This document shows, in pieces, positions 35,722-44,025 of a stretch of DNA of 64,000 nucleotides. The notes under the pieces are model-generated. The model was not told the origin of the DNA, searched no databases, and saw nothing but the letters and a program-made list of their open reading frames with translations. The stretch covers positions 94,148 to 158,147 of the forward strand of contig NZ_LATZ01000134.1 of assembly GCF_000981385.1 (NCBI RefSeq), in the 5' to 3' direction. The number at the start of each line of letters is the position of its first letter. Position 1 is the stretch's first letter. The translations under genes were made by a program, and so were the position numbers. This stretch comes from Bacillus sp. SA1-12 (GTDB taxonomy: Bacteria > Bacillota > Bacilli > Bacillales > Bacillaceae).

Positions 35722-36478
35722 TGATTTCTTCTCCAAATAATTCTTTTATCGCTAATGTCTGATCGTCTTTTCTCATAAGCGATTCTCCAACTAACAATGC
35801 TTTTGCTCCATATTGCTTAACAAGCTCAATATCTTCTTTAGTATAAATGCCGCTTTCACTGACAAGCAATGTATCTTTAGGTATGATTGATACCATATTT
35901 TCCAGCTGGCCAATATTTGTTTCAAACGTTTTTAAGTTCCGATTGTTGACACCTAAAATTTTCGGAGTTATTACACTTAATACCAGCTCAAGCGTTTGAC
36001 TATCGTGAACCTCTACAAGTACATCTAATCGTAATTCTTCCGCATATTGATAAAGCTCTTTTAATAATGTCGGTTCAAGCGCTTCACCAATTAATAAAAC
36101 CGCATCAGCACCAATCCGCTTAGCTTCATCCACCTGAATAGGATCAATGATAAAGTCTTTTCTTAATATTGGCAGGTTTACTGCTTTTTTTACCGCTGTT
36201 AAATATTCACGTGCTCCTTGGAAGTAGGGAGCATCTGTTAACACGGATAAACAGTCTGCCCCACCTTTTTCATAAGCCAATGCAATCTCAACCGGGTGAA
36301 AATTCTCTTTTATTAACCCCTTAGAAGGAGACGCCTTCTTTACTTCAGCTATAAGGCCTAATTCTCGATAAGGATTTTTTAGCGCTTGATAAAATGATCG
36401 ATGCGGCAGATTCTCTTCAACTGGTAAAATAAGATTTTTAATTTCTTCTTTCTTAGTTTCAATTATTTTATCAAGCAT
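35714..36478 (-). CDS. trpC: Indole-3-glycerol phosphate synthase
   Basis: Ring-closing decarboxylation step of tryptophan synthesis. It has EVKKASPSKGLI (catalytic Lys region), LRKDFIIDPIQV, and the C-terminal phosphate site LLVSESGIYT/ALLVGESLM. The 254-residue TIM barrel overlaps trpD and trpF by 8 bp each. In Bacillus trpC and trpF are separate genes, as here. Confidence 0.96.
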   Translation of the reverse strand: MLDKIIETKKEEIKNLILPVEENLPHRSFYQALKNPYRELGLIAEVKKASPSKGLIKENFHPVEIALAYEKGGADCLSVLTDAPYFQGAREYLTAVKKAVNLPILRKDFIIDPIQVDEAKRIGADAVLLIGEALEPTLLKELYQYAEELRLDVLVEVHDSQTLELVLSVITPKILGVNNRNLKTFETNIGQLENMVSIIPKDTLLVSESGIYTKEDIELVKQYGAKALLVGESLMRKDDQTLAIKELFGEEINV

Positions 36479-37490
36479 AATGTTCCTCCCTTTGATGGCG
36501 CAATATTTTTAATTGTTGAAGTGCCTTGCCGTTACGAATGGCTTCTTTTGCAAATATGACACCATCAGCTATGGATGGAACATAATTTGCAACATATAAT
36601 GCTGCAGCTGCATTGACGGCCACAATGTTCTCTGCACTTTTTGGGCCGTTGCCTCTAAATATCGCTTCGATCAGCTTTGCACTTTCCTGAGCATTATTAA
36701 CCTTTAATTCTTCTATATCTCCTACAAATAATCCAACGTCATTTGGATGTAAAACATATCGAGTGATTTCACCGTTCTTTAATTCCACAACATCTGTTTC
36801 GCCTGAAATCGAAATTTCGTCAAGTCCGTCACGTCCAGTTACAAGCAAGACATGTTCAGAACCTAATCGTTTTAACGCCTCAGCCATTTTCTCAGCATAT
36901 TCAGTAGAAAATACGCCAATTACCTGTCTTTTTGCGTTAGCCGGATTTGCTAAAGGCCCTAACAAGTTAAAAACCGTTCTAAAACCGATTTCCTTTCTCG
37001 GATTCACAGCGTGTTTCATCGAAGAGTGAAACATTGGTGCAAATAAGAAGCTCATGTTCTGATCATTTAGACTTTTAATTGCTTCTTCATTCGAAGTTTG
37101 GATATTAATCCCCAATGTTTCAAGTACATCTGCACTGCCGCTCTTAGAGGAAAATGCACGGTTTCCGTGTTTCGCTACTTTTACCTTTAAAGCAGATACA
37201 ACGATTGCTGCAGCAGTTGAAATATTAAATGTTGAGGCTCCGTCGCCACCAGTACCGCATGTATCGATAACATCATTGTCATAGTAGATGGATGTCATAT
37301 GATTTTTCATCGATTTTGTAAACCCGACGATTTCATCAACAGTCTCTCCTCGAAGTCTCAAAATGGAAACTAGGCTGGCAATTTGACTTGGTGTAGCATC
37401 ACCTGCCATGATTGAATTCATAACTTCTTCTGCCTGTGCTTCGGACAATGTTTTTCCTTCAATACATTTTGCTAGCAGCTCTCTCATCAT
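36471..37490 (-). CDS. trpD: Anthranilate phosphoribosyltransferase
   Basis: Joins anthranilate and PRPP. The PRPP-binding loop DTCGTGGDGASTFNIS is at about 75-90, with KHGNRAFSSKSG and the second metal motif DGLDEIS. I chose the ATG at 37490 with GAGGAGG 6 bp upstream (339 residues); an upstream in-frame ATG at 37505 precedes the ribosome site. It overlaps the trpE 3' end by 32 bp. No trpG is present: in Bacillus the glutaminase is PabA from the folate operon. Confidence 0.96.
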   Translation of the reverse strand: MMRELLAKCIEGKTLSEAQAEEVMNSIMAGDATPSQIASLVSILRLRGETVDEIVGFTKSMKNHMTSIYYDNDVIDTCGTGGDGASTFNISTAAAIVVSALKVKVAKHGNRAFSSKSGSADVLETLGINIQTSNEEAIKSLNDQNMSFLFAPMFHSSMKHAVNPRKEIGFRTVFNLLGPLANPANAKRQVIGVFSTEYAEKMAEALKRLGSEHVLLVTGRDGLDEISISGETDVVELKNGEITRYVLHPNDVGLFVGDIEELKVNNAQESAKLIEAIFRGNGPKSAENIVAVNAAAALYVANYVPSIADGVIFAKEAIRNGKALQQLKILRHQREEHYA

Positions 37491-39000
37491 GCATGACCTC
37501 CTCATTAAATACCTTTTCAGCTAATTGAATTGCTTTTAACATAGCGCTTGCTTTATTACAGGTTTCCTTCCATTCAAGCTCAGGAACACTGTCTACAACA
37601 ATTCCGGCTCCGGCTTGCACATACGCAATGTTATTTTTTACTGTTATTGTTCGTATGGTTATACAAGAATCAACGTTCCCATCAAAACCAACGTAGGCAA
37701 CACAGCCAGCATAACTGCCTCTTGCAGCAGGTTCCAATTCCTGAATAATCTGCATTGCCCTAATCTTTGGAGCACCTGAAACTGTTCCAGCCGGGAAAGA
37801 GGATAGCAATGCATCTATTGGGTGAACATCATCTCTTAATGTTGCAGTAACCTTAGAAATTAGGTGCATGACATGGGAAAAGCGTCCTACTTCCATTAAT
37901 GTTGGCGTCGTTACCGAACCGTATTCTGCGACTCTTCCAAGATCATTACGGGCAAGGTCAACTAACATATAATGTTCCGCTTTTTCTTTTTCATCATTTT
38001 TTAATTCTTCTTCAAAAAATTGATCTTCTTCAAATGTTTTCCCCCGTCTCCGTGTCCCTGCTATCGGATGAATTTCAAGATGTTTATTTTGTATATAGAT
38101 TAAACGTTCAGGCGAGCTTCCTACTAGCTCAGTATCGTTAAAGCGAATATAAAACAAATAAGGAGATGGATTGACAATTCGTAAAATTCGGTAAAGAGAA
38201 AAGCCGTCTGTTGATATAGGAATCTCAAATCGCTGTGATAAAACACCTTGAAAAATGTCACCTGCACGGATGTATTCTTTTACCTTTTCTACATCTTCTA
38301 AAAACTTGCTCTTCTCATAATTTGATTTAATTTCGTCAAAATTCACCTCAAATTGATCTGCAACAGTTAATGGCAAATGCTCAGGCTGTTCTTTCTGTTT
38401 AAGCTTGCTAATGTACTTGTTCATTTTTGCCTCAGCAAGCTGGTAGGCTGCCTGAAGATGTACTTCATCTTCGTCTCCATTTACGCGTTCATAATGGATG
38501 AAATAAAGCTTTTTCTCATGATGATCAAAGGCGATCACAGTTTCACATACAAAAAACATACAATTTTGCTGTTTCAGGTCATCTATTTCATGCTTTTCAA
38601 CCTTTTCTAATATCGATACAGTATCGTAACCAATGTAGCCTACAGCACCACCGACAAACGGAATATCTAATTCTGGTAATTTAATAGCCAAATGATTTTG
38701 TAGATTTTCAAATATTTTTGTTAGAGATTTTGATTTCGATATCGTTTTTCTCTGTTCATTTAAAATTGAAAATTCTCCATGGTTTTCTTCAACAAATAAA
38801 AACGGGTTTATGCCAATAAATGAATAGCGTGACCAGCTTGATTCAGCATCCTTACTCTCTAATAAGTAAACAGCTTCCTCCTTAAATAACTGGAACAATT
38901 GAATGGGTGTAAATGTATCAACAATATATTGCTTTACAATGGGGATTGTTCGATAATGCTTGCTATCTTCACAGAAAGCGGTGTAAGAAGAAATATTCAA
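37459..39000 (-). CDS. trpE: Anthranilate synthase component I
   Basis: Chorismate-using subunit of anthranilate synthase, with the feedback site LLESKDAESSWSRYSFIG near residue 45 and the C-terminal chorismate-binding motifs GSSPERLI, IAGTRRRG and FPAGTVSGAPKIRAMQ. It has 513 residues. The start is a TTG at 39000 with GGAGGAG 9 bp upstream. That ribosome site lies in a small hairpin (39013-39029), as expected for TRAP control of trpE translation. First gene of trpEDCFBA. Confidence 0.96.
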   Translation of the reverse strand: MNISSYTAFCEDSKHYRTIPIVKQYIVDTFTPIQLFQLFKEEAVYLLESKDAESSWSRYSFIGINPFLFVEENHGEFSILNEQRKTISKSKSLTKIFENLQNHLAIKLPELDIPFVGGAVGYIGYDTVSILEKVEKHEIDDLKQQNCMFFVCETVIAFDHHEKKLYFIHYERVNGDEDEVHLQAAYQLAEAKMNKYISKLKQKEQPEHLPLTVADQFEVNFDEIKSNYEKSKFLEDVEKVKEYIRAGDIFQGVLSQRFEIPISTDGFSLYRILRIVNPSPYLFYIRFNDTELVGSSPERLIYIQNKHLEIHPIAGTRRRGKTFEEDQFFEEELKNDEKEKAEHYMLVDLARNDLGRVAEYGSVTTPTLMEVGRFSHVMHLISKVTATLRDDVHPIDALLSSFPAGTVSGAPKIRAMQIIQELEPAARGSYAGCVAYVGFDGNVDSCITIRTITVKNNIAYVQAGAGIVVDSVPELEWKETCNKASAMLKAIQLAEKVFNEEVMHDERAASKMY

Positions 39001-39012
39001 GGTTACTCACTC

Positions 39013-39029
39013 CTCCAATTAATTTGGAG
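39013..39029 (-). promoter_or_regulatory. Hairpin sequestering the trpE ribosome-binding site
   Basis: On the minus strand, CTCCAA pairs with TTGGAG across a 5-base loop; the right arm is part of the trpE Shine-Dalgarno GGAGGAG. A second anti-SD stretch, CCTCCC, lies about 14 bp further upstream (minus strand). In B. subtilis a TRAP-dependent hairpin hides the trpE Shine-Dalgarno; this is the likely equivalent. Confidence 0.65.
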
Positions 39030-39161
39030 AATGAGCATTTAGGGAGGTTATAAAATTGAAGATGATTAGCACCGTATCACTTCTTTCCATCTATAAACCA
39101 ATTTATTGATTTTTAGTTTCATCCTATTTAAATGGGACAAAACGATTAGAAAGAAGAAAAA

Positions 39162-39186
39162 CCCAAAAACCTGCTCGGTTTTTGGG
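39162..39186 (-). terminator. trp operon attenuator terminator
   Basis: On the minus strand, CCCAAAAACC and GGTTTTTGGG form a perfect 10-bp stem followed by TTTTTCTTC, about 150 nt before trpE. Its 5' arm (AAAACC) can instead pair with GGTTTT just after the TRAP site (39208-39213), which is the antiterminator. Confidence 0.9.
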
Positions 39187-39212
39187 TAGACTTGTGCCGT
39201 TAAAAATAAAAC

Positions 39213-39270
39213 CTCAGCTAAACTAACTCATTCTCTGCTACCCTATACTAATCTCTCAACTCTTCTACTA
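39213..39270 (-). promoter_or_regulatory. TRAP-binding site: about eleven (G/U)AG triplets
   Basis: Read on the minus strand, the triplets run TAG, TAG, GAG, GAG, TAG, TAG, TAG, GAG, GAG, TAG, TAG, GAG, mostly 2 bases apart (range 0-4). TRAP binds eleven such triplets around its ring. The site ends at the antiterminator sequence, so TRAP binding would free the terminator. mtrB (TRAP) is encoded at 46977-47201. Confidence 0.9.
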
Positions 39271-39286
39271 AACAATCTTCTTTATC

Positions 39287-39316
39287 ATGTTATTATAGTA
39301 CACTAATAAATGTCAA
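39287..39316 (-). promoter_or_regulatory. Likely trp operon promoter
   Basis: On the minus strand a perfect TTGACA (39311-39316) lies upstream of the leader. A TATAAT (39292-39297) is only 13 bp away, too close; TAACAT (39287-39292) at 18 bp is the better-placed -10. Either would start transcription just before the TRAP site. Confidence 0.55.
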
Positions 39317-39373
39317 GTTCAATGTGTGATTGTTCAGAATTTTCCCACTCATCAATGACTTATAAGGAAAATT

Positions 39374-39742
39374 TTATTTAGTAAACGACAAATCCGGTCT
39401 TAACTTTACAGCTTCAGCTAAATACACGTGATTTATATTCTTTTGCTTTTCACTTGTTTCCACTGTCATCATGATTCTGATACACTTTGGTAAACTGTTT
39501 GGAACAGGAATTTCCAGCATACACATGACAGGTACGTATTTCCAGCCCTCAAGTGATCTAAGTGCTTTTGCAGGAAATGTCGCTGTAAGATCTTCAGTTA
39601 CTGTCATAATAACCTGCGCAACATTTTCTGGTTCGATATTATTTTTTTGAATCATTTCGTGAATTAACTCTTCTGTAGCTTTTAAAATAACTGCTTCTTC
39701 GTTTTCGTTTACAGTTGTTGCTCCGCGAATTCCCCTAATCAA
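39374..39742 (-). CDS. aroH: Chorismate mutase (AroH class)
   Basis: Converts chorismate to prephenate. It is the small trimeric monofunctional type of 122 residues, with RGIRGATTV at the start (active-site Arg) and RSLEGWKYVPVMCMLEIPVP in the core. The start is TTG, overlapping the aroB stop by 4 bp (TTGA). It closes aroC-aroB-aroH before the trp leader, which lies in the 373 bp downstream. Confidence 0.95.
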   Translation of the reverse strand: MIRGIRGATTVNENEEAVILKATEELIHEMIQKNNIEPENVAQVIMTVTEDLTATFPAKALRSLEGWKYVPVMCMLEIPVPNSLPKCIRIMMTVETSEKQKNINHVYLAEAVKLRPDLSFTK

Positions 39743-40833
39743 CCCTTGTCACCCCTTTTTTCCTCTCTCCACTCATTTAGCAAGGAATACAGTTCTTCCC
39801 CAGAAAAAGTCGCGGAAGTTGTTACTCCGATCTTTTCTAGCAAAATCATTGTCAACTGATTTGATTTTGTCTTTTTATCTTTTTTCATTTTGTTTATCAA
39901 TTGCTCCGTAGATTGTGAATCGGGAACTTCTGTTGGAAAACCAATTTCTTTAAACCATGATGTTAATTCTTCGTACGGAAGAGAAGCAGCCAATATTTTA
40001 TTACTTAACCATGTAGCAAATAGCATTCCGATTGCAACACAATCCCCATGTGAAAGCTTGCCGTATCCTGCCTCAGCTTCTACTGCATGGCCCAGTGTGT
40101 GCCCAAAGTTTAATATCGCACGGAGTCCTAATTCCTTTTCATCTTTCGAAACAACATCTGCTTTTATTTGAATGCCTTCTAGAATCATCTTTTGCAGCTT
40201 ATCGGTTGTAATATCATCTAAACGCCTTACTTCAGCGAACAAAAAATGAAAGAGCGGTTCACTTCGAATGAGGGAATGTTTAATTACCTCAGCAAACCCG
40301 GATCTCATTTCGCTTTCTGGAAGGCTTTGTAAGAAGCTGCTATCGTAAACAACCGCTTTTGGCTGATAAAAAGCACCGATCATATTTTTCCCTTCAGGAT
40401 GATTGATCGCTACTTTACCGCCAACTGCACTATCATGAGCTAAAAGCGTAGTTGGTACTTGTATAAATGGGACACCCCTCATATAAGTAGCAGCAACAAA
40501 ACCAGTTAAATCGCCGACCACTCCTCCACCAAAGGCAATGATCACAGATTTTCGATCGAGTTCCTGTTTTAAAGCATAAGAATGAAGCTCATAAAACATC
40601 TCAAAAGATTTTGCAGCTTCCCCGCTCTTGATTACGTACTTATAAGTCGCCCATTCACTGCCGATAAGGTCTTCGAGAACAGTTTCATATCGAGCATCCA
40701 CATTTGTGTCGGTAATTATCAAAACTTTAGACGGAGCGAGACGTCTTAAAAGATTAGGCAGTTCATTTATTGCTCCATTACCAACATAAACAGGATATGT
40801 CTCATCAGTAGTGTTAATCAAAATGGATTCCAT
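39739..40833 (-). CDS. aroB: 3-dehydroquinate synthase
   Basis: NAD- and metal-dependent cyclisation of DAHP, the second shikimate-pathway step. It has GGGVVGDLTGFVAATYMRG, the metal ligands in the SGFAEVIKH and FGHTLGHAVE segments, and HGDCVAIGM. Its 364 residues are normal. The ATG shares one base with the aroC stop (TAATG), so it is translationally coupled. Confidence 0.97.
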   Translation of the reverse strand: MESILINTTDETYPVYVGNGAINELPNLLRRLAPSKVLIITDTNVDARYETVLEDLIGSEWATYKYVIKSGEAAKSFEMFYELHSYALKQELDRKSVIIAFGGGVVGDLTGFVAATYMRGVPFIQVPTTLLAHDSAVGGKVAINHPEGKNMIGAFYQPKAVVYDSSFLQSLPESEMRSGFAEVIKHSLIRSEPLFHFLFAEVRRLDDITTDKLQKMILEGIQIKADVVSKDEKELGLRAILNFGHTLGHAVEAEAGYGKLSHGDCVAIGMLFATWLSNKILAASLPYEELTSWFKEIGFPTEVPDSQSTEQLINKMKKDKKTKSNQLTMILLEKIGVTTSATFSGEELYSLLNEWREEKRGDKG

Positions 40834-42005
40834 TAGAATTCCCTCGTATGTTCACGCATTTTTTGAATGTTTTCTTTTATTAGCTCCATCCGGTCAACAC
40901 CAAACTGTTCTACAATAGCATTGGCAATTTCCCACGCTACAACTGCTTCTGCAACAACACTTGCTGCAGGAACTGCACAGCTATCAGAACGTTCAATACT
41001 TGCTGTGAATGGTTCCTTTGAATCAATGTCTACACTTTGTAATGGCTTATACAATGTTGGGATTGGTTTCATTACACCCCTTACAACAACTGGCATACCC
41101 GTTGTCATACCGCCCTCAAAGCCGCCTAAACGATTTGTTTTACGTGTGTATCCTGCTTCCTCTGACCAAATAATCTCATCATGTACCTGGCTGCCAAATT
41201 TCCGGGCAGCTTCAAAGCCAATGCCAAATTCTACACCTTTAAAGGCATTTATGCTGACAATTGCACCGGCAATCTTACTATCAAGCTTACGGTCATAATG
41301 TACATAACTGCCGATTCCTGCAGGCAGACCTTCGACAACCACCTCAACGATACCTCCGATTGAGTCACCATTAGCTTTTGCTTGATCAATAGCTTCCATC
41401 ATTCTTGTTTCTGCTTCGCGATCATAGCATCTTACCGGAGATTCCTCTGTAACAGCTAAAAGATCGTCAATATCACGGTATTCAGTATTCTTTGCTCTTA
41501 CACCGCCAATTTCCAGTACATGTCCAACAACTTTGATATCTAACTCAGATAAAAGCTGTTTTGCTAATGAGCCAACAGCAACTCGAACTGTTGTTTCGCG
41601 TGCTGAAGAACGTTCAAGTACGTTTCTCATATCACGATGGCCATATTTCATTGCACCGACTAAATCTGCATGACCAGGTCGCGGGCGGGTAATTTGACGT
41701 TTAACCTCTTGTTCCTCTTCAGGAGTAATCGGCTCTGCACCCATTATTTTTGTCCAATGCTTCCAATCCCTGTTTTCTACTACCATAGCAATTGGAGATC
41801 CCAATGCCTTTCCATGTCTTACTCCGCCTAATAATTGAACTTGATCCTTTTCTATTTGCATTCTTCGACCGCGTCCATAACCCTTTTGTCTTCTTGCCAA
41901 ATCCTTATTTATATCTTCTGCCGTTAAATTTAAACCAGACGGAACACCTTCAACAATAGCAGTTAATTGAGGTCCGTGAGATTCTCCAGCTGTTAAATAC
42001 CTCAT
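40833..42005 (-). CDS. aroC: Chorismate synthase
   Basis: FMN-dependent elimination from EPSP to chorismate (aroF in B. subtilis nomenclature). The signatures GESHGPQLTAIVEGVP, RRQKGYGRGRRM and RSSARETTVRVAVG are all present. It has 390 residues, with GAAGGGAGAG before the ATG. First gene of the aromatic supraoperon, 79 bp after cheR; its promoter must lie in or beyond that gap. Confidence 0.97.
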   Translation of the reverse strand: MRYLTAGESHGPQLTAIVEGVPSGLNLTAEDINKDLARRQKGYGRGRRMQIEKDQVQLLGGVRHGKALGSPIAMVVENRDWKHWTKIMGAEPITPEEEQEVKRQITRPRPGHADLVGAMKYGHRDMRNVLERSSARETTVRVAVGSLAKQLLSELDIKVVGHVLEIGGVRAKNTEYRDIDDLLAVTEESPVRCYDREAETRMMEAIDQAKANGDSIGGIVEVVVEGLPAGIGSYVHYDRKLDSKIAGAIVSINAFKGVEFGIGFEAARKFGSQVHDEIIWSEEAGYTRKTNRLGGFEGGMTTGMPVVVRGVMKPIPTLYKPLQSVDIDSKEPFTASIERSDSCAVPAASVVAEAVVAWEIANAIVEQFGVDRMELIKENIQKMREHTREF

Positions 42006-42084
42006 ATAGTTCTCTCTCCCTTCAACGCACTAACGCTTTTAAGTACAAATATATCATAACTAGTATGAAAAAAATAGCAGATTT

Positions 42085-42861
42085 TTAACTCTTTTGATAA
42101 AAAAAAGTATCTACAGTCGAAAGTTCATAACGTTCGGCATGGAAAATTTGCTCGGTACTGCCAACAAAAAAAATTCCTTCATGCTTTAAAGCTTTGCTAA
42201 ACTTTTTAAACAGCATCTCTTTTGCTTCCTCTGTAAAATATATTAGGACATTTCTGCAGACAATTAAATCGAATTGAGTGTCAAATGAATCCGATAAAAG
42301 ATTTTGCCTTTTAAATTGAACAGAATTTATAATTTGGTCACTAATCTTATAATTTGTCCCTTCTTTTTTAAAAAATTCCATTTTTATTTCTTCAGGAACT
42401 TCATTTAATGACCGTTCAGGGTAAATTCCCAGCTTGGCTCTCGCAAGAACATTTTCATCTATGTCTGTTGCTACTATTTTCACACTAGAAAGTGGTACAA
42501 ATTTTGATAAAATCATGGCAAGGGTATAAGGCTCTTCTCCAGTAGAACAAGCAGCACTCCACACTTTTAACCGGCTATTTTTTTCTAAGAGCCGAGGAAG
42601 AATTCTTTCTTCGAGCACTTGCCATCGTTTATAATTCCGATAAAATTCTGAGACATTTATTGTCATCCGGTCTAAAAATTCATAATATAATTCATTGTTG
42701 AGATTTAATCCGCTGAAAAAATCCCGAAAGCTTGCAAAGCCTCTTTTCTCATACAAAGATATTAACCGCCTCTTCATTTGTGCTTCTTTGTAGAGGGATA
42801 AATCGATTCCAGATTTCTGTTTTATTTTTCCAATAAACTGTTCATAATCTTGATCAATCAT
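42085..42861 (-). CDS. cheR: Chemotaxis protein methyltransferase CheR
   Basis: S-adenosylmethionine-dependent methylation of glutamates on chemoreceptors. It has an N-terminal helical domain with the receptor-contact region LYKEAQMKRRLISLYEKRGF, TINVSEFYRNYKRW, and the SAM-binding segment SAACSTGEEPYTLAM, followed by FDLIVCRNVLIYF. The ATG at 42861 has AGGAGAG upstream and gives 258 residues (B. subtilis 256). It lies between ndk and aroC as in Bacillus, but 603 bp from ndk. Confidence 0.95.
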   Translation of the reverse strand: MIDQDYEQFIGKIKQKSGIDLSLYKEAQMKRRLISLYEKRGFASFRDFFSGLNLNNELYYEFLDRMTINVSEFYRNYKRWQVLEERILPRLLEKNSRLKVWSAACSTGEEPYTLAMILSKFVPLSSVKIVATDIDENVLARAKLGIYPERSLNEVPEEIKMEFFKKEGTNYKISDQIINSVQFKRQNLLSDSFDTQFDLIVCRNVLIYFTEEAKEMLFKKFSKALKHEGIFFVGSTEQIFHAERYELSTVDTFFYQKS

Positions 42862-43191
42862 TGATAACTCTCCTACTTTAGACAAACCAATAAACATTCA
42901 AGAAAGAAGTAAATACTATTCTGCCTATTAAAACTAATAAAATAATCACTCTAGAATAATTTATAGTATATCTTAATTTTGCAAGAATTTGCGCAATTTT
43001 TAAAAAGAAATTAAATTCTAGTATTTTAGAAACTTGGCTCTGCTAAACAGAGAGTTAATTTCTGTACAAGTTTTCCTTTTTCGACGGGGTTCTATTTAAT
43101 ATACCTTCTCAGTTTATAAGCTTGTTAAGCCTCCATTTACCTCGATTTAGTATGCAATCTACCTCTCCGCTTTAAAAAACAATATGCCAAA

Positions 43192-43219
43192 AACAAGGAC
43201 TCTTTTCTAAGAGATTGTT
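43192..43219. terminator. Bidirectional terminator-like hairpin in the ndk-cheR gap
   Basis: AACAAGGACTCTT pairs with AAGAGATTGTT with two mismatches. TTTTT follows on both strands. It lies 227 bp beyond the ndk terminator, so it does not obviously belong to any annotated gene. Confidence 0.6.
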
Positions 43220-43257
43220 GTTTTTAAATAGGTTCTAAGATGAAAACTGTTTAAGAT

Positions 43258-43395
43258 TAATTGGAGCTGGCTGCGAGACTCTTGAGGGAGCAGCTGGAAT
43301 CATAAGTGAGAAACTCATCCAGACTTTTGCGCCAAGAGAAGGCTCACCAAGGTCTTGTGCAAACGAGCTTTTGAAGCGGAAACCAAACGTTCTGC
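43258..43395. repeat. Degraded copy of a common Bacillaceae intergenic repeat
   Basis: Blocks in order: ATTGGAGCTGGCTGCGAGAC, GGGAGCAG, GTGAGAAACTC, GCGCCAAGAGAAGGCTCACC, then GAAGCGGAAACCAAACG. From memory these match the widespread Bacillaceae element of the form GGAG...GCGAGACTCCTGCGGGAG...GTGAGAC...GCGCCGAGGAGGCTCACC...GGAGCGGAAATCAAC. This copy has point changes throughout. Confidence 0.65.
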
Positions 43396-43445
43396 ACAAT
43401 TAGTTATATAACACAAGGTTTGCCAAAAAAAGCGAAAATAAAAAA

Positions 43446-43463
43446 AGCTAGCAAACGCCAGCT
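43446..43463 (-). terminator. ndk terminator
   Basis: On the minus strand, AGCTGGC and GCTAGCT are followed by TTTTTTTATTTT, starting 1 bp after the ndk stop. Confidence 0.88.
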
Positions 43464-43464
43464 C

Positions 43465-43911
43465 TTAGTAAATCCAACCATTAATTAATTTATCATATTC
43501 AACAAGCTCATTCTCATTAAAAAATAATGATATTTCTCGGGCCGCGCTTTCTGTAGAATCAGACCCATGAATAATATTCTTACTTACAAACATACTGTAA
43601 TCACCTCGGATTGTACCTGGTTCAGCATCTTTAGGGTTTGTTTTACCCATCATTTTACGGGTTAACTCTACTGCATTCTCCCCCTGCCAAACCATGGCAA
43701 AAACAGGACCAGAGGTAATAAAACTTACTAGATCATCATAGAAAGGTTTCCCCTTGTGCTCTCCATAATGCTTTTCAGCTAGTTCACCTGGAATTTTCAT
43801 CAGTTTGGCACCAACCAACTGTAAGCCCTTTCTCTCAAATCTACTAACAATTTCACCGATGAGCTGACGTTGAACACCATCAGGTTTCACCATTAAAAAT
43901 GTTTTTTCCAT
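43465..43911 (-). CDS. ndk: Nucleoside diphosphate kinase
   Basis: Balances NTP pools by phosphate transfer through a histidine, H115 in NIIHGSDSTESA. The P-loop-like KPDGVQRQLIG is at the N terminus. Its 148 residues are typical of the small hexameric enzyme. It has its own promoter and terminator here. AAAGGGATGGAG precedes the ATG. Confidence 0.97.
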   Translation of the reverse strand: MEKTFLMVKPDGVQRQLIGEIVSRFERKGLQLVGAKLMKIPGELAEKHYGEHKGKPFYDDLVSFITSGPVFAMVWQGENAVELTRKMMGKTNPKDAEPGTIRGDYSMFVSKNIIHGSDSTESAAREISLFFNENELVEYDKLINGWIY

Positions 43912-43966
43912 ATTATATTCTCCATCCCTTTGATAATTATGTATAGGCTTTCACAAGCCCAAGAAA

Positions 43967-43995
43967 ATGATAACATGTATATAAGAGATTATCAA
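43967..43995 (-). promoter_or_regulatory. ndk promoter
   Basis: TTGATA (43990-43995) and TATCAT (43967-43972) on the minus strand are 17 bp apart, giving a leader of about 50 nt. Confidence 0.6.
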
Positions 43996-44025
43996 TAAAA
44001 GGATGGAGAAAAAATGCGGAAATAA

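Larger units (their letters stand above)
42862..43464. other. Long non-coding gap between ndk and cheR
   Basis: These 603 bp hold no reading frame with a ribosome site. From the ndk side: the ndk terminator (43446-43463), a degraded Bacillaceae repeat (43258-43395), a second bidirectional terminator-like hairpin (43192-43219), then A/T-rich sequence that must include the cheR promoter. Confidence 0.6.
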
